Source of the DNA: Nonomuraea lactucae
GTDB lineage: Bacteria; Actinomycetota; Actinomycetes; Streptosporangiales; Streptosporangiaceae
NCBI RefSeq assembly: GCF_003313395.1
Contig: NZ_QNFZ01000160.1
Span: 1 to 32,077, forward strand
Length of the DNA: 32,077 nucleotides
Reading direction: 5' to 3'
Position numbers and translations under genes: made by a program. The notes below the pieces were generated by a model. The model did no database searches, was not told where the DNA came from, and saw nothing but the letters and a program-made list of their open reading frames with translations. Positions 1-8,640 of the stretch are shown here, one piece after another. The stretch's first letter is position 1. Each line of letters opens with the position of its first letter.

Positions 1-105
1 CGCCGTGGCGGCGGCCGCGGTGACCGCGCCCCCAGGAGCGAGGCGGCCCCGCAGGCCGCCCCCGAGACCGGCCCGGCTGCGCAGCCGGGTGCTGAAGGGA
101 GCTGA
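1..105 (+). CDS. rpsC: 30S ribosomal protein S3, C-terminal end (partial)
   Basis: Only the last 34 codons are in the window; the frame starts at base 1 and ends with TGA at 103-105. The visible peptide is a low-complexity Arg/Gly then Ala/Pro/Glu-rich tail, as is usual for the C-terminus of actinobacterial S3. The call rests mainly on position, since S3 precedes L16 in nearly all bacterial S10 clusters and only 2 nt separate this stop from rplP. No KH-domain sequence is visible, so identity is inferred. S3 sits on the 30S head at the mRNA entry channel. Confidence 0.82.
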   Translation, partial: RRGGGRGDRAPRSEAAPQAAPETGPAAQPGAEGS

Positions 106-107
106 CC

Positions 108-527
108 ATGCTGATCCCGCGCAGGGTCAAGCACCGTAAGCAGCACCGGCCTGACCGCAGCGGAGCCGCCAAGGGCGGCACGAGGGTCGTGTTCGGCGAG
201 TTCGGCATCCAGGCGCTTGAGCACTCCTACGTGACCAACCGCCAGATCGAGTCCGCCCGAATCGCGATGACCCGTCACATCCGCCGTGGCGGAAAGGTGT
301 GGATCAACATCTACCCCGACCGTCCGCTCACCAAGAAGCCGGCCGAGACCCGCATGGGTTCCGGTAAGGGTTCTCCCGAGTGGTGGATCGCCAACGTCAA
401 GCCCGGACGCGTGATGTTCGAGCTGTCCGGCGTGGCGGAGCCGATCGCGCGCGAGGCGCTTCAGCGCGCGATCCACAAGCTGCCGATGAAGTGCAAGATC
501 GTTAAGCGTGAAGTGGGTGAGGCGTGA
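108..527 (+). CDS. rplP: 50S ribosomal protein L16
   Basis: The product has 139 residues, close to the usual L16 length. It begins [15 protein letters not shown] and carries the family signature around [12 protein letters not shown] (about residues 82-93). L16 binds 23S rRNA near the peptidyl transferase centre and A-site tRNA and helps the final maturation of the 50S subunit. The gene starts 2 nt after rpsC, so its ribosome site lies in the end of rpsC (AAGGGAG, 96-102). Its TGA overlaps the ATG of rpmC by one base, which implies coupled translation in the S10 operon. Confidence 0.98.
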   Translation: MLIPRRVKHRKQHRPDRSGAAKGGTRVVFGEFGIQALEHSYVTNRQIESARIAMTRHIRRGGKVWINIYPDRPLTKKPAETRMGSGKGSPEWWIANVKPGRVMFELSGVAEPIAREALQRAIHKLPMKCKIVKREVGEA

Positions 528-763
528 TGGCTAAGGGCCTGACCGCCGGCGAGCTGCGGCTCGAGGACCAGGACACCCTGGTCCAGAAGCTGAAGGAGGC
601 GAAGGAGGAGCTGTTCAACCTCCGCTTCCAGGCGGCGACCGGTCAGTTGGAGAGCCACGGGCGGCTGCGCGCCGTCCGCCGCGAGATCGCCCGTATCTAC
701 ACCGTGATGCGCGAGCGCGAGCTGGGCATCGTCACGGTCGAGAAGGAGACGAGCGATGGCTGA
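527..763 (+). CDS. rpmC: 50S ribosomal protein L29
   Basis: L29 is a small two-helix protein (78 residues) beside the exit tunnel, next to L23. The ATG at 527 overlaps the rplP stop in a TGATG junction; a GTG one codon earlier (524) is possible but would only add one Met. The helical motif with [20 protein letters not shown] matches the L29 core. The 3' end overlaps rpsQ by 8 nt, so L16, L29 and S17 are probably translated as a coupled set. Confidence 0.97.
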   Translation: MAKGLTAGELRLEDQDTLVQKLKEAKEELFNLRFQAATGQLESHGRLRAVRREIARIYTVMRERELGIVTVEKETSDG

Positions 764-1061
764 GACCGAGACCACCGAGACCACCGAGACCACCCAGGAC
801 GCCGGGACGGCGCGCAACTTCCGCAAGGTCCGCGAGGGCCTGGTCGTCAGCGACAAGATGGACAAGACCGTCGTCGTCGCCGTCGAGGACCGCGTGAAGC
901 ACCGGCTGTACGGCAAGGTCATCCGCCGTACGACCAAGTACAAGGCGCACGACGAGTCCAACGCCTGCGGCGTGGGCGACCGGGTGCTCCTGATGGAGAC
1001 CCGGCCGCTGTCGGCCACCAAGCGCTGGCGGGTCGTCGAGATCCTCGAGAAGGCCAAGTAG
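756..1061 (+). CDS. rpsQ: 30S ribosomal protein S17
   Basis: S17 is a primary 16S rRNA binding OB-fold protein. The 101-residue product has the diagnostic stretch [19 protein letters not shown] and [15 protein letters not shown]. It has an actinobacterial N-terminal extension of about 20 residues rich in Thr and Glu, built by a 9-bp repeat (GAGACCACC) in the DNA. The ATG lies inside the end of rpmC. This is the last gene of the S10 block; 199 nt follow before rplN. Confidence 0.97.
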   Translation: MAETETTETTETTQDAGTARNFRKVREGLVVSDKMDKTVVVAVEDRVKHRLYGKVIRRTTKYKAHDESNACGVGDRVLLMETRPLSATKRWRVVEILEKAK

Positions 1062-1260
1062 GCCCTCTCGGACATACCGCGCCTCGTGGGGGGTGGAGAC
1101 ACCCCCCATGACGGTGTCCAAGGACGCGAGGGCTCTCGCGTCGCCTGCGGTGCGGCCCCCCAGGGGCTGTGGCCGGAGGACCAAGACAACAGCAGGTTCC
1201 GCCAGGCTCATCGGACGAGAGCTCGTCAGATGAGAACCGGCGCGACTAACAGGAGTGAAC
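1062..1260 (+). promoter_or_regulatory. Structured spacer and leader between S10 and spc blocks
   Basis: This 199-nt gap before rplN holds three good hairpins. The first is an 8-bp stem (TGGGGGGT 1087-1094 with ACCCCCCA 1101-1108, loop GGAGAC). The second is an 8-bp perfect stem (GACGCGAG 1123-1130 with CTCGCGTC 1135-1142, loop GGCT). The third is a two-part stem (CTCATC 1207-1212 with GATGAG 1229-1234, enclosing GACGA 1214-1218 with TCGTC 1223-1227 and one G/A mismatch). None has a following T-run and I see no TAnnnT promoter. Read-through with attenuation or protein binding is inferred. Confidence 0.55.
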
Positions 1261-1632
1261 GTGATCCAGCAGGAGTCGCGGCTCAAGGTCGCCGACAACA
1301 CGGGTGCCAAGGAGATCCTCTGCATCCGTGTTCTCGGTGGCTCGGGCCGACGCTACGCCGGTATCGGCGACGTCATCGTCGCCACTGTCAAGGACGCGCT
1401 GCCCGGCAGCACGGGCGTCAAGAAGGGCGACGTGGTCAAGGCCGTCATCGTCCGCACGGTCAAGGAGCGCCGCCGGCCCGACGGCTCCTACATCCGTTTC
1501 GACGAGAACGCCGCCGTCATCATCAAGGACAGCGGTGACCCTCGCGGCACTCGTATCTTCGGCCCGGTCGGCCGCGAACTGCGCGACAAGAAGTTCATGC
1601 GCATCATCTCGCTCGCCCCGGAGGTGCTGTGA
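1261..1632 (+). CDS. rplN: 50S ribosomal protein L14
   Basis: L14 binds 23S rRNA at the subunit interface, near L19, and is the target of the silencing factor RsfS. The start is GTG at 1261, giving [18 protein letters not shown] and 123 residues. An upstream in-frame GTG at 1255 is rejected because the AGGAG site (1251-1255) would overlap it, while spacing to 1261 is 5 nt. Conserved blocks such as [20 protein letters not shown] and [14 protein letters not shown] are intact. The stop overlaps the rplX start in a TGATG junction. Confidence 0.98.
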   Translation: MIQQESRLKVADNTGAKEILCIRVLGGSGRRYAGIGDVIVATVKDALPGSTGVKKGDVVKAVIVRTVKERRRPDGSYIRFDENAAVIIKDSGDPRGTRIFGPVGRELRDKKFMRIISLAPEVL

Positions 1633-1943
1633 TGTCGAAGCTGCACGTGAAGAAGGGTGACCTGGTCAAGGTCATCGCCGGCAAGGACAAGGGTGCCAAG
1701 GGCCGTGTGATCGCCACCCACCCGCGCGAGGACCGCGTGGTCGTCGAGGGCGTCAACATGATCAAGAAGCACTCCAAGGAGACCCACCAGGGTCCGCGCG
1801 GCGCCAAGACGGGCGGCGTGCAGACCATGGAGGGCCCCATCCACGTGAGCAACGTGAAGAAGCTCAAGGACGACAAGCCCGCCGCCAAGAAGGCCGCCGA
1901 CGAGAAGGTCGACGACGCCGCCGAGACGGGTGAGGACAGCTGA
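1632..1943 (+). CDS. rplX: 50S ribosomal protein L24
   Basis: L24 is an assembly-initiator protein of the large subunit. Its KOW-type SH3 fold is recognised in [20 protein letters not shown] (residues 7-26). The 103-residue product ends in a Lys/Asp/Ala-rich tail of about 25 residues. The ATG at 1632 shares its A with the rplN stop; the in-frame GTG at 1629 is not favoured. The gene ends in another TGATG overlap with rplE. Confidence 0.97.
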   Translation: MSKLHVKKGDLVKVIAGKDKGAKGRVIATHPREDRVVVEGVNMIKKHSKETHQGPRGAKTGGVQTMEGPIHVSNVKKLKDDKPAAKKAADEKVDDAAETGEDS

Positions 1944-2518
1944 TGACTGCCACGACCACCGAGACCGAGCGTCCGACGCCGCGCCTCAAGACGAAGTACC
2001 GCGAGGAGATCGCGGGGCAGCTTCGCGAGCAGTTCGGCATCGAGAACGTCATGCAGATCCCCGGCCTGGTGAAGATCAAGGTCAACATGGGTGTCGGCGA
2101 GGCGGCTCGCGACTCGAAGCTCATCGAGGGCGCAGTCCGCGACCTGACCGTGATCACCGGCCAGAAGCCGGCCGTCGTCCGGGCCCGCAAGTCCATCGCC
2201 CAGTTCAAGCTGCGCGAGGGCATGCCGATCGGCGCGCACGTCACGCTCCGCGGTGACCGGATGTGGGAGTTCCTCGACAGGCTGCTGTCGCTGGCGCTGC
2301 CCCGCATCAGGGACTTCCGCGGCCTGTCGCCCAAGCAGTTCGACGGCAACGGCAACTACACGTTCGGTCTGACCGAGCAGGTCATGTTCCACGAGGTCGA
2401 CCAGGACAAGGTCGACCGGCCGCGGGGCATGGACATCACGGTCGTGACCACCGCGAAGAACGACGACCAGGGCCGGGCGCTGCTGAAGCTCCTCGGCTTC
2501 CCCTTCAAGGAGGCCTGA
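1943..2518 (+). CDS. rplE: 50S ribosomal protein L5
   Basis: L5 binds 5S rRNA in the central protuberance and contacts P-site tRNA and S13. The product has 191 residues with a short Thr/Glu-rich N-terminal extension, then the conserved [20 protein letters not shown] and the [20 protein letters not shown] region. It overlaps rplX by one base and is followed 2 nt later by rpsN. In E. coli S8 represses this operon near the L5 start; whether that applies here is not visible. Confidence 0.98.
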   Translation: MTATTTETERPTPRLKTKYREEIAGQLREQFGIENVMQIPGLVKIKVNMGVGEAARDSKLIEGAVRDLTVITGQKPAVVRARKSIAQFKLREGMPIGAHVTLRGDRMWEFLDRLLSLALPRIRDFRGLSPKQFDGNGNYTFGLTEQVMFHEVDQDKVDRPRGMDITVVTTAKNDDQGRALLKLLGFPFKEA

Positions 2519-2520
2519 TC

Positions 2521-2706
2521 ATGGCGAAGAAGTCGCTGATCGCCAAGGCGGGGCGCAAGCAGAAGTTCGAGGTCCGGGCCTACACGCGGTGCTCCCGCTG
2601 TGGCCGGCCGCGCGCCGTCTACCGGAAGTTCGGCCTGTGCCGTGTGTGCTTCCGTGAAATGGCGCACCGGGGCGAGCTGCCTGGCATCACCAAGTCCAGC
2701 TGGTAG
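2521..2706 (+). CDS. rpsN: 30S ribosomal protein S14, short zinc-binding form
   Basis: A 61-residue S14 of the short type (often named rpsZ) begins [16 protein letters not shown]. It has two CxxC pairs, C24/C27 and C40/C43, forming a zinc knuckle, so this is the C+ form. It binds 16S rRNA in the 30S head. The start ATG is 2 nt after the rplE stop. Many actinobacteria carry a second, zinc-free, Zur-controlled S14 elsewhere; that is family knowledge, not seen here. Confidence 0.98.
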   Translation: MAKKSLIAKAGRKQKFEVRAYTRCSRCGRPRAVYRKFGLCRVCFREMAHRGELPGITKSSW

Positions 2707-2893
2707 TTACCCTTGGGGGCGGCACACGTCGCCCCCGAGCGGTGCCTCACCGGCCGTACGTATCGAATCAATGTCAAACCAGGGGGCTCTCGCGGAGAGC
2801 TCCCATGACCACGCCGAAGGTCCACCGGCAGAGCAGTGCTGACGCACTGGATGCTTGGCCGACTGGAAACCGCGGCGAGGAAGGCCACTGGCC
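2707..2893 (+). promoter_or_regulatory. Structured rpsN-rpsH spacer with two strong hairpins
   Basis: This 187-nt gap begins with a terminator-like hairpin of 12 pairs (2712-2723 with 2728-2739, loop ACAC, two wobble pairs). A second hairpin of 10 pairs follows (GGGGGCTCTC 2782-2791 with GAGAGCTCCC 2795-2804, loop GCG, one G-U). No T-run follows either stem. The second stem contains GGGCTCTCGCG (2784-2794), the same 11-mer found in the rplN leader at 1130-1140. A ribosome site GAGGAAGG (2877-2884) precedes rpsH. Regulatory function is inferred. Confidence 0.55.
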
Positions 2894-3292
2894 ATGACGA
2901 TGACCGACCCCATCGCAGACATGCTGACGCGTCTGCGCAACGCGAACTCGGCGTACCACGACAGCGTGTCGATGCCGTACTCCAAGATCAAGGCGCACAT
3001 CGCCGAGATCCTCCAGCAGGAGGGCTACATCCAGTCCTGGAGCGTCGAGGACGCCAAGGTTGGCAAGAACCTCGTGGTTGAGCTCAAGTTCGGGCCGACC
3101 CGTGAGCGGTCGCTCGCGGGCCTGCGCCGGGTCTCGAAGCCCGGTCTGCGGGTCTATGCGAAGAAGGACAATCTGCCTCGGGTCCTGGGCGGGCTCGGCG
3201 TCGCGATCATCTCGACGTCCGCCGGTCTCATGACCGACAAGCAGGCCGGCAAGCGTGGTGTGGGCGGGGAAGTCCTCGCCTACGTCTGGTAG
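2894..3292 (+). CDS. rpsH: 30S ribosomal protein S8
   Basis: S8 binds helix 21 of 16S rRNA in the 30S platform and is the classical autoregulator of the spc operon in E. coli. The product from ATG 2894 has 132 residues, starting [18 protein letters not shown]. The ribosome site GAGGAAGG ends 9 nt upstream; longer in-frame starts (2855) are rejected for lack of homology. The C-terminal motif [12 protein letters not shown]...GGEVLAYVW is intact. Its long structured leader is discussed separately. Confidence 0.98.
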   Translation: MTMTDPIADMLTRLRNANSAYHDSVSMPYSKIKAHIAEILQQEGYIQSWSVEDAKVGKNLVVELKFGPTRERSLAGLRRVSKPGLRVYAKKDNLPRVLGGLGVAIISTSAGLMTDKQAGKRGVGGEVLAYVW

Positions 3293-3308
3293 AGGGGAGG
3301 AACCCAGC

Positions 3309-3851
3309 ATGTCGCGAATCGGACGGCTGCCCATCCCTGTGCCCAACGGCGTAGACATCACGATCAACGGCCGGGATGTCCAGGTCAAGGGCCCGAAGGG
3401 CGCGCTTTCGCACACGGTCGCCGAGCCCATCTCGGTGGCCAGGGACGATGACGGCGCCATCGCCGTCACCCGGCCCAACGACGAGAACAAGGTCCGTGCG
3501 CTGCACGGCCTGTCCAGGACGCTCATCGCCAACATGGTGCAGGGCGTGACCCAGGGCTACTCCAAGACCCTGGAGATCGTCGGCGTCGGTTACCGCGTCC
3601 AGGCCAAGGGGCCGACGCAGCTGGAGTTCGCTCTGGGCTTCAGCCACCCGGTCATCGTCGACGCCCCCGAGGGCGTCACCTTCCGCGTCGAGAAGCCGAC
3701 CCTGTTCCACGTGGACGGCATCGACAAGCAGAAGGTCGGCGAGGTCGCGGCCAACATCCGCAAGCTGCGCAAGCCAGACCCGTACAAGGGCAAGGGCGTG
3801 CGCTACCAGGGCGAACAGATCCGCCGCAAGGTCGGAAAGGCTGGTAAGTAG
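3309..3851 (+). CDS. rplF: 50S ribosomal protein L6
   Basis: L6 binds 23S rRNA near the GTPase-associated region and the sarcin-ricin loop. The 180-residue product starts [17 protein letters not shown] and includes the L6 signature [16 protein letters not shown] near the C-terminus. The ATG at 3309 is preceded by GAGGGGAGG (3292-3300); the frame opens earlier at 3255 but that extension overlaps rpsH and is not conserved. The gene is 2 nt from rplR. Confidence 0.98.
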   Translation: MSRIGRLPIPVPNGVDITINGRDVQVKGPKGALSHTVAEPISVARDDDGAIAVTRPNDENKVRALHGLSRTLIANMVQGVTQGYSKTLEIVGVGYRVQAKGPTQLEFALGFSHPVIVDAPEGVTFRVEKPTLFHVDGIDKQKVGEVAANIRKLRKPDPYKGKGVRYQGEQIRRKVGKAGK

Positions 3852-3853
3852 GC

Positions 3854-4237
3854 ATGGCTCCGAAGACTGCGTTCAGCAAGCACACGGCTGCCCGCACGGT
3901 CTCGCGGTCCCGCCGTCACCGCCGCGTCCGCAAGAAGGTCGTCGGTACGGCCGCGCGTCCGCGCCTGGTCGTCAACCGCTCGACCCGTCACCTGTTCGTG
4001 CAGATCGTGGACGACACGGTCGGCCACACGCTGGTCAGCGCGTCCACCATGGACGCCTCGCTGCGCTCGCTCGAGGCGGACAAGACCGAGAAGGCCAAGA
4101 AGGTCGGCGAGCTCCTCGCTCAGCGGGCCAAGGAAGCCGGGATCACCGCTGTCGTCTTCGACCGCGGCGGTAACCGCTACGCGGGCCGCATCGCCGCTCT
4201 CGCGGACAGCGCCCGCGAGGGCGGGCTCGAGTTCTGA
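3854..4237 (+). CDS. rplR: 50S ribosomal protein L18
   Basis: L18 binds 5S rRNA together with L5 and anchors it to the central protuberance. The 127-residue product has a basic N-terminus rich in Arg and Lys, then [20 protein letters not shown] and the C-terminal [28 protein letters not shown], all typical of the family. It follows rplF by 2 nt. A 49-nt gap with a GAGG site precedes rpsE. Confidence 0.98.
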   Translation: MAPKTAFSKHTAARTVSRSRRHRRVRKKVVGTAARPRLVVNRSTRHLFVQIVDDTVGHTLVSASTMDASLRSLEADKTEKAKKVGELLAQRAKEAGITAVVFDRGGNRYAGRIAALADSAREGGLEF

Positions 4238-4286
4238 TGAGGGCCCGAGGATCGCAACTAATGGCAACTGAGATGAGGAACCACTG

Positions 4287-4919
4287 ATGGCTGCAGCTCC
4301 GCGTCGCGGTGGCGGCACCGGTGGCGAGCGGCGGGACCGTCGTGACGATCGCCGCGGTGGCGCCGCCGACAAGGGCGTCTCGTACATCGAGCGCGTAGTG
4401 AAGATCAACCGAGTGGCCAAGGTCGTGAAGGGTGGTCGTCGCTTCAGCTTCACCGCCCTGGTCGTCGTCGGCGACGGCAACGGCCTGGTCGGCGTCGGCT
4501 ACGGCAAGGCCAAGGAAGTCCCCGCGGCCATCGCCAAGGGCGTCGAGGAGGCGAAGAAGCACTTCTTCAAGGTGCCTCGCATCCAGGGCACGATCCCGCA
4601 CACCGTGCAGGGCGAGGAGGCGGCGGGCGTCGTCTTCCTGCGTCCGGCCTCGGCCGGCACCGGCGTCATCGCCGGCGGCCCGGTGCGCGCCGTCCTGGAG
4701 TGCGCGGGCATCCACGACGTGCTGTCCAAGTCGCTCGGCTCGGACAACCCGATCAACATCGTGCACGCCACCGTGGCGGCTCTGAAGGGCCTTTCCCGGC
4801 CCGAGGAGATCGCCGCCCGTCGTGGACTGCCGATCGAGGACGTCGCGCCGGCTCGCATGCTCAAGGCTCGCGCCGAGGGCATCGCCGAGGCCGCCGCGGC
4901 GGCTAAGGCGGTGAGCTAG
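4287..4919 (+). CDS. rpsE: 30S ribosomal protein S5
   Basis: S5 forms part of the mRNA entry tunnel and affects decoding fidelity; its N-terminal loop region is the site of spectinomycin resistance changes in other bacteria. The 210-residue product has a Gly/Arg-rich N-terminal extension (about residues 1-35), a dsRNA-binding-like fold starting near [20 protein letters not shown], and the [15 protein letters not shown] motif. ATG 4287 has GAGGAACC upstream (4275-4282). rpmD follows after 2 nt. Confidence 0.98.
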   Translation: MAAAPRRGGGTGGERRDRRDDRRGGAADKGVSYIERVVKINRVAKVVKGGRRFSFTALVVVGDGNGLVGVGYGKAKEVPAAIAKGVEEAKKHFFKVPRIQGTIPHTVQGEEAAGVVFLRPASAGTGVIAGGPVRAVLECAGIHDVLSKSLGSDNPINIVHATVAALKGLSRPEEIAARRGLPIEDVAPARMLKARAEGIAEAAAAAKAVS

Positions 4920-4921
4920 TC

Positions 4922-5104
4922 GTGGCACGCCTGAAGATCACTCAGGTTCGCTCGAAGATCGGTGGCAAGCAGAACCAGCGCGACTCGCTGCGTTCGCTTG
5001 GCCTGAAGCGAATCGGCGACGTCGTCGTCAAGGAGGACCGGCCCGAGATTCGCGGGATGGTCGCCGTGGTGACGCACCTCGTCGAGGTGGAAGAGGTCGA
5101 CTAG
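4922..5104 (+). CDS. rpmD: 50S ribosomal protein L30
   Basis: L30 is a small ferredoxin-like fold protein of the large subunit. The product has 60 residues starting at a GTG codon (4922), [20 protein letters not shown], with the family pattern [15 protein letters not shown]. It lies 2 nt after rpsE and 2 nt before rplO, so all three are in one translational run. No separate ribosome site is obvious, which suggests coupling to rpsE. Confidence 0.97.
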   Translation: MARLKITQVRSKIGGKQNQRDSLRSLGLKRIGDVVVKEDRPEIRGMVAVVTHLVEVEEVD

Positions 5105-5106
5105 TC

Positions 5107-5562
5107 ATGACTGACAAGGCTCCGCTCAAGATTCACGACCTGCGTCCCGCCCCCGGCGCCAACAAGGCCAAGATCCGCAAGGGTCGGGGCGAGGCGTCCA
5201 AGGGCAAGACGTCCGGTCGCGGCACCAAGGGCACGAAGGCCCGCAACACGGTGCACCTCGGGTTCGAGGGTGGCCAGGTGCCGCTGCAGAGGCGTCTGCC
5301 GAAGCTCAAGGGCTTCTCCAACGCGCTGTTCAAGACGACCTACCAGGTCGTCAACCTGGACAGGCTCGGCGAGCTGTTCCCCGAGGGTGGCGAGGTCACC
5401 GTCGAGGCGCTGGTCGCCAGGGGCGCTGTTCGCAAGAACCAGCTCGTGAAGGTGCTCGGCACCGGGGAGATCTCGGTCGCGGTCAACGTGCAGGCTCACG
5501 CCTTCTCGGCCACCGCGAAGGAGAAGATCGCCGCTGCGGGTGGTTCCGTTACCGAGCTGTAA
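5107..5562 (+). CDS. rplO: 50S ribosomal protein L15
   Basis: L15 is an early-to-mid assembly protein with a long extended basic N-terminus. The 151-residue product starts [20 protein letters not shown] and has the conserved [17 protein letters not shown] and [18 protein letters not shown] stretches. It closes this ribosomal block. A 13-bp hairpin follows 12 nt after the stop, before secY, so some transcripts may end or pause here. Confidence 0.98.
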   Translation: MTDKAPLKIHDLRPAPGANKAKIRKGRGEASKGKTSGRGTKGTKARNTVHLGFEGGQVPLQRRLPKLKGFSNALFKTTYQVVNLDRLGELFPEGGEVTVEALVARGAVRKNQLVKVLGTGEISVAVNVQAHAFSATAKEKIAAAGGSVTEL

Positions 5563-5574
5563 GAGCTATTACGA

Positions 5575-5607
5575 GGCGTGGGGGCCCTGACAATGGGCTC
5601 CCACGCC
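5575..5607 (+). terminator. Terminator-like hairpin between rplO and secY
   Basis: The arms GGCGTGGGGGCCC (5575-5587) and GGGCTCCCACGCC (5595-5607) form 13 pairs including one G-U, with loop TGACAAT. There is no following T-run, as is common in high-GC actinobacteria. A smaller hairpin (GCAGGA 5634-5639 with TCCTGC 5645-5650) lies further on in the secY leader. Partial termination or attenuation between ribosomal genes and secY is inferred. Confidence 0.65.
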
Positions 5608-5731
5608 CGTAGTGCGTTAGAGTTCGCGAGACGGCAGGATTCTGTCCTGCTCGTTTGTACCTGAGACTTCAGATGGCAGATCCCCGCTCCATCGCATACT
5701 CACACCGCCGAAAAGGCGCGCAGGAGGGACC

Positions 5732-7042
5732 GTGCTGACCGCGTTTACCCGAGCGTTCCGGACGCCGGACCTGCGCAACAAGTTGCTCTTCACCTTGGGC
5801 ATCATCGCGCTGTTCCGCCTTGGCTCGGTTCTTCCGACCCCAGGTGTTCACGTAGAAAACCTGGCGGCCTGTTACGACCAGGCCCGTTCCGGTCAATCCG
5901 GCAACATTTACGGGATGGTGCAGCTCTTCAGCGGCGGCGCGCTGCTGAAGCTGTCAGTGTTCGCGCTGGGCATCATGCCGTACATCACGGCCAGCATCAT
6001 TCTTCAGCTGCTGGTCGTCGTGATCCCCCGTCTTGAGGCGCTGAAGAAGGAGGGCCAGGCCGGTCAGGCCAAGATCACGCAGTACACGCGTTATCTGACG
6101 ATCGGCCTCGGTGTCCTCCAGTCCACCGCCTTCATCGCGCTGGCCCGTTCCGGCCAGCTCTTCCCCGACTGCCAGCAGAGCGTGCTGATCAAGCCGGACG
6201 ACATCTTCCAGATCGTCACGATGGTCGTCATCATGACGGCCGGCACCTCCGTGATCATGTGGCTGGGTGAGATCATCACCGACCGCGGCGTCGGCAACGG
6301 CATGTCCATCCTGATCTTCACCTCCGTGGTCTCGGTCTTCCCCTCCGAGCTGGCCAACATCTTCCAGGCGAACAAGTTCACCTTCGGCGTCGTCATGGTG
6401 GTCGGCATCTTCATGATCGCCGCGGTGGTCTTCGTCGAGCAGGCGCAGCGCCGCATCCCCGTGCAGTACGCCAAGCGGATGGTCGGCCGCAGGATGTACG
6501 GCGGCACGTCCACCTACATCCCGCTGAAGGTCAACCAGGCCGGCATCATCCCGGTCATCTTCGCCTCGTCGCTGCTCTACCTGCCGCAGCTGGTGACCTC
6601 GCTGTTCGCCAACGCCGAGAAGCCCAACCCGGTCGTGCAGTGGATCGCGCAGAACCTCGCCACGGGCGACACGCCGATCTACATGATCACGTTCTTCGTG
6701 CTGATCGTGTTCTTCACGTACTTCTACGTGTCCATCACTTTCAACCCCCCTGAAGTCGCCGACAACATGAAGAAGTACGGTGGGTTCATTCCGGGCATCC
6801 GCCCGGGCCGGCCGACGGCTGAATACTTGAACTACGTGCTCACCCGTCTGACCGCGCCCGGCGCGCTCTATCTGGGTCTGATCTCCATGGTCCCGATCGT
6901 CGCGCTGTCGGTGGCCGGTGCGAGCCAGAACTTCCCGTTCGGAGGGACGAGCATTCTGATCATGGTTGGTGTCGGCCTGGACACGGTCAAGCAGATCGAG
7001 AGCCAGCTCCAGCAGCGTAACTACGAAGGTTTCCTGCGGTAG
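5732..7042 (+). CDS. secY: Preprotein translocase channel subunit SecY
   Basis: SecY forms the membrane channel of the general secretion system with SecE and SecG. The 436-residue product has the expected length and about ten hydrophobic segments, beginning [21 protein letters not shown]. Family motifs seen include [17 protein letters not shown] (plug/TM2 region) and [26 protein letters not shown]. The start is GTG 5732 with AGGAGG at 5722-5727. It has a 169-nt structured leader, and its TAG overlaps the GTG of adk by one base. Confidence 0.98.
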   Translation: MLTAFTRAFRTPDLRNKLLFTLGIIALFRLGSVLPTPGVHVENLAACYDQARSGQSGNIYGMVQLFSGGALLKLSVFALGIMPYITASIILQLLVVVIPRLEALKKEGQAGQAKITQYTRYLTIGLGVLQSTAFIALARSGQLFPDCQQSVLIKPDDIFQIVTMVVIMTAGTSVIMWLGEIITDRGVGNGMSILIFTSVVSVFPSELANIFQANKFTFGVVMVVGIFMIAAVVFVEQAQRRIPVQYAKRMVGRRMYGGTSTYIPLKVNQAGIIPVIFASSLLYLPQLVTSLFANAEKPNPVVQWIAQNLATGDTPIYMITFFVLIVFFTYFYVSITFNPPEVADNMKKYGGFIPGIRPGRPTAEYLNYVLTRLTAPGALYLGLISMVPIVALSVAGASQNFPFGGTSILIMVGVGLDTVKQIESQLQQRNYEGFLR

Positions 7043-7692
7043 TGCGTCTCGTTCTGGTCGGGCCCCCCGGAGCGGGAAAGGGGACGCAGGCCCAGTACAT
7101 CGCATCGAACCTGTCTATCCCGAAGATCTCGACAGGTGACATTTTCCGTGCCAACGTCTCTGGCGGCACGGAGCTCGGCAAGCTCGCCAAGACCTACATG
7201 GACCGCGGTGACCTGGTGCCTGACAAGGTCACCATCGCCATGGTCCGTGACCGCCTCTCGGAGGACGACGCGCAGGACGGGTTCCTGCTCGACGGCTTCC
7301 CGCGCAACGTGCCCCAGGCAGAGATCCTGCGTGACATGCTCAAGGAGTGGGGCCAGGCGCTCGATCTGGTGCTGGAGCTCGTCGTCGACGACGACGAGGT
7401 GGTCAGGAGGCTGGCCGGGCGGCGCACCTGCAGCCAGTGCGGACGCATCTGGCATGTGGAGTTCGACGACAAGCAGGACGACCGGTGCGACGCCTGCGGC
7501 GGCGCGCTCTTCCAGCGCGACGACGACAAGGAGGAGACCGTCAGGCACCGCCTGGAGGTCTACCAGGAGCAGACGGCGCCGCTCGTCGCCTATTACGCCG
7601 ACGAGGACATCCTCGTCGGGGTCGACGCGACGGGTCCGGTCGAGGAGGTCACCGAGCGGGCCATGGAGGCGATCCGCCCTTTCATGGGGTAG
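7042..7692 (+). CDS. adk: Adenylate kinase, long-lid zinc type
   Basis: Adk catalyses ATP + AMP to 2 ADP in the cytosol. The 216-residue product has the P-loop GPPGAGKGT (residues 7-15), the AMP-binding [12 protein letters not shown] stretch, and a long lid carrying four Cys (C130, C133, C149, C152) that should bind structural zinc. The GTG start overlaps the secY stop (TAGTG), the widespread secY-adk pairing. A 12-bp perfect hairpin follows, so adk probably ends the transcript. Confidence 0.98.
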   Translation: MRLVLVGPPGAGKGTQAQYIASNLSIPKISTGDIFRANVSGGTELGKLAKTYMDRGDLVPDKVTIAMVRDRLSEDDAQDGFLLDGFPRNVPQAEILRDMLKEWGQALDLVLELVVDDDEVVRRLAGRRTCSQCGRIWHVEFDDKQDDRCDACGGALFQRDDDKEETVRHRLEVYQEQTAPLVAYYADEDILVGVDATGPVEEVTERAMEAIRPFMG

Positions 7693-7721
7693 TTCGTGGC
7701 ATGGCTCTACGGACCGACTGA

Positions 7722-7751
7722 CGAGGTGGCACGGATTCTCGTGCCACCTCG
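7722..7751 (+). terminator. Strong hairpin terminator after adk
   Basis: A perfect 12-bp inverted repeat, CGAGGTGGCACG (7722-7733) and CGTGCCACCTCG (7740-7751), encloses a 6-nt loop. It lies 29 nt after the adk stop and ahead of map. There is no T-run. It probably ends most spc-operon transcripts. Confidence 0.75.
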
Positions 7752-7795
7752 CGGCTATTGTGGGGGGAATTGGGCTCCCGCGTCCGCCCGTTGCA

Positions 7796-7801
7796 TACCC
7801 T
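7796..7801 (+). promoter_or_regulatory. Possible map promoter -10 element
   Basis: TACCCT fits the actinobacterial TAnnnT -10 pattern and would start RNA near 7808, 8 nt before the map GTG. The nearest -35-like sequence, TTGGGC at 7770-7775, is 20 nt away, longer than ideal. The strong terminator upstream makes a promoter here likely, but the exact element is a guess. Confidence 0.35.
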
Positions 7802-7815
7802 GGGGGTGCCGAGAC

Positions 7816-8625
7816 GTGTTCAAGAAGAACAGGCATGGAATTCAGATCAAGACGGCCGAGCAGCTCGACAAGATGCGCGCTGCCGGCCTTGTCGTCGGGC
7901 GCACGCTGGAGCTGCTGAGGCGCTCGGTCGAGCCCGGGATGACGCCGCTCGACCTCGACGTCATCGCCGAGAAGGCCATCAGGGACGAGGGGGCCATCCC
8001 GTCTTTCAAGGGATACCAGGGATTCCCGGCGACCATCTGTGCCTCCGTCAACGACCAGGTCGTGCACGGCATCCCGACGAACGCCCGCAAGCTGCGCGAG
8101 GGCGACATCATCTCCATCGACTGCGGCGCCATCCTCGACGGCTGGCACGGCGACTCCGCGGTGACGGTGCCCGTCGGCGAGGTCGATCCCAAGCTGACCG
8201 AGCTCATGCGCATCACCGAGGAGGCGATGTGGCGGGGCATCGCGGCGCTGACCGTCGGCCGCCGCCTGTCGGACATCGGCTACGAGGTCGAGAGGTACGT
8301 CCGCGGCCAGGGCCGGTTCGGCATCCCGCCCGAGTACGGCGGCCACGGCATCGGCACCGAGATGCACATGGACCCGTGGATCGCCAACCACGGCAGGCCC
8401 GGCCGCGGCCCCACCCTGGAGGAGGGGATGTGCCTGGCCATCGAGCCCATGGTCAACCTCGGCACCGAGCGGACACGCGTGCTCGCCGACGACTGGACCG
8501 TCGTGACGGTCGACGGGAAGCCGTCCGCACACTTCGAGCACAGCGTCGCGGTGACACATAATGGACCTTGGGTGCTCACCGCCCTAGACGGGGGTGCGGA
8601 GCGCCTGGCGCAATTGCATAACTAG
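7816..8625 (+). CDS. map: Type I methionine aminopeptidase
   Basis: This metalloenzyme removes the initiator Met from nascent proteins. From the GTG at 7816 the product is 269 residues, starting MFKKNRHGIQIKTAEQLDKMR. Metal ligands are recognised at D102 and D113 (IDCGAILDGWHGDSA), with the GGHGIG histidine and the EPM and FEH glutamates further on. The reading frame is open from 7696, but that extension has no homology and crosses the adk terminator. It is the usual third member of secY-adk-map, here with its own start region. Confidence 0.96.
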   Translation: MFKKNRHGIQIKTAEQLDKMRAAGLVVGRTLELLRRSVEPGMTPLDLDVIAEKAIRDEGAIPSFKGYQGFPATICASVNDQVVHGIPTNARKLREGDIISIDCGAILDGWHGDSAVTVPVGEVDPKLTELMRITEEAMWRGIAALTVGRRLSDIGYEVERYVRGQGRFGIPPEYGGHGIGTEMHMDPWIANHGRPGRGPTLEEGMCLAIEPMVNLGTERTRVLADDWTVVTVDGKPSAHFEHSVAVTHNGPWVLTALDGGAERLAQLHN

Positions 8626-8640
8626 CCGGGAGTGGTGGGC

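Noticed and set aside
461-1325. Long open frames on the - strand opposite ribosomal genes (also opposite secY, rpoA, glmM, PhoX)
   Set aside because: They mirror codon bias of real genes in high-GC DNA, have no homology or ribosome sites and lie wholly opposite certain genes.
5587-5623. CTGACA and TAGAGT as a secY promoter
   Set aside because: The spacing is 25 nt and CTGACA lies in the loop of the hairpin.
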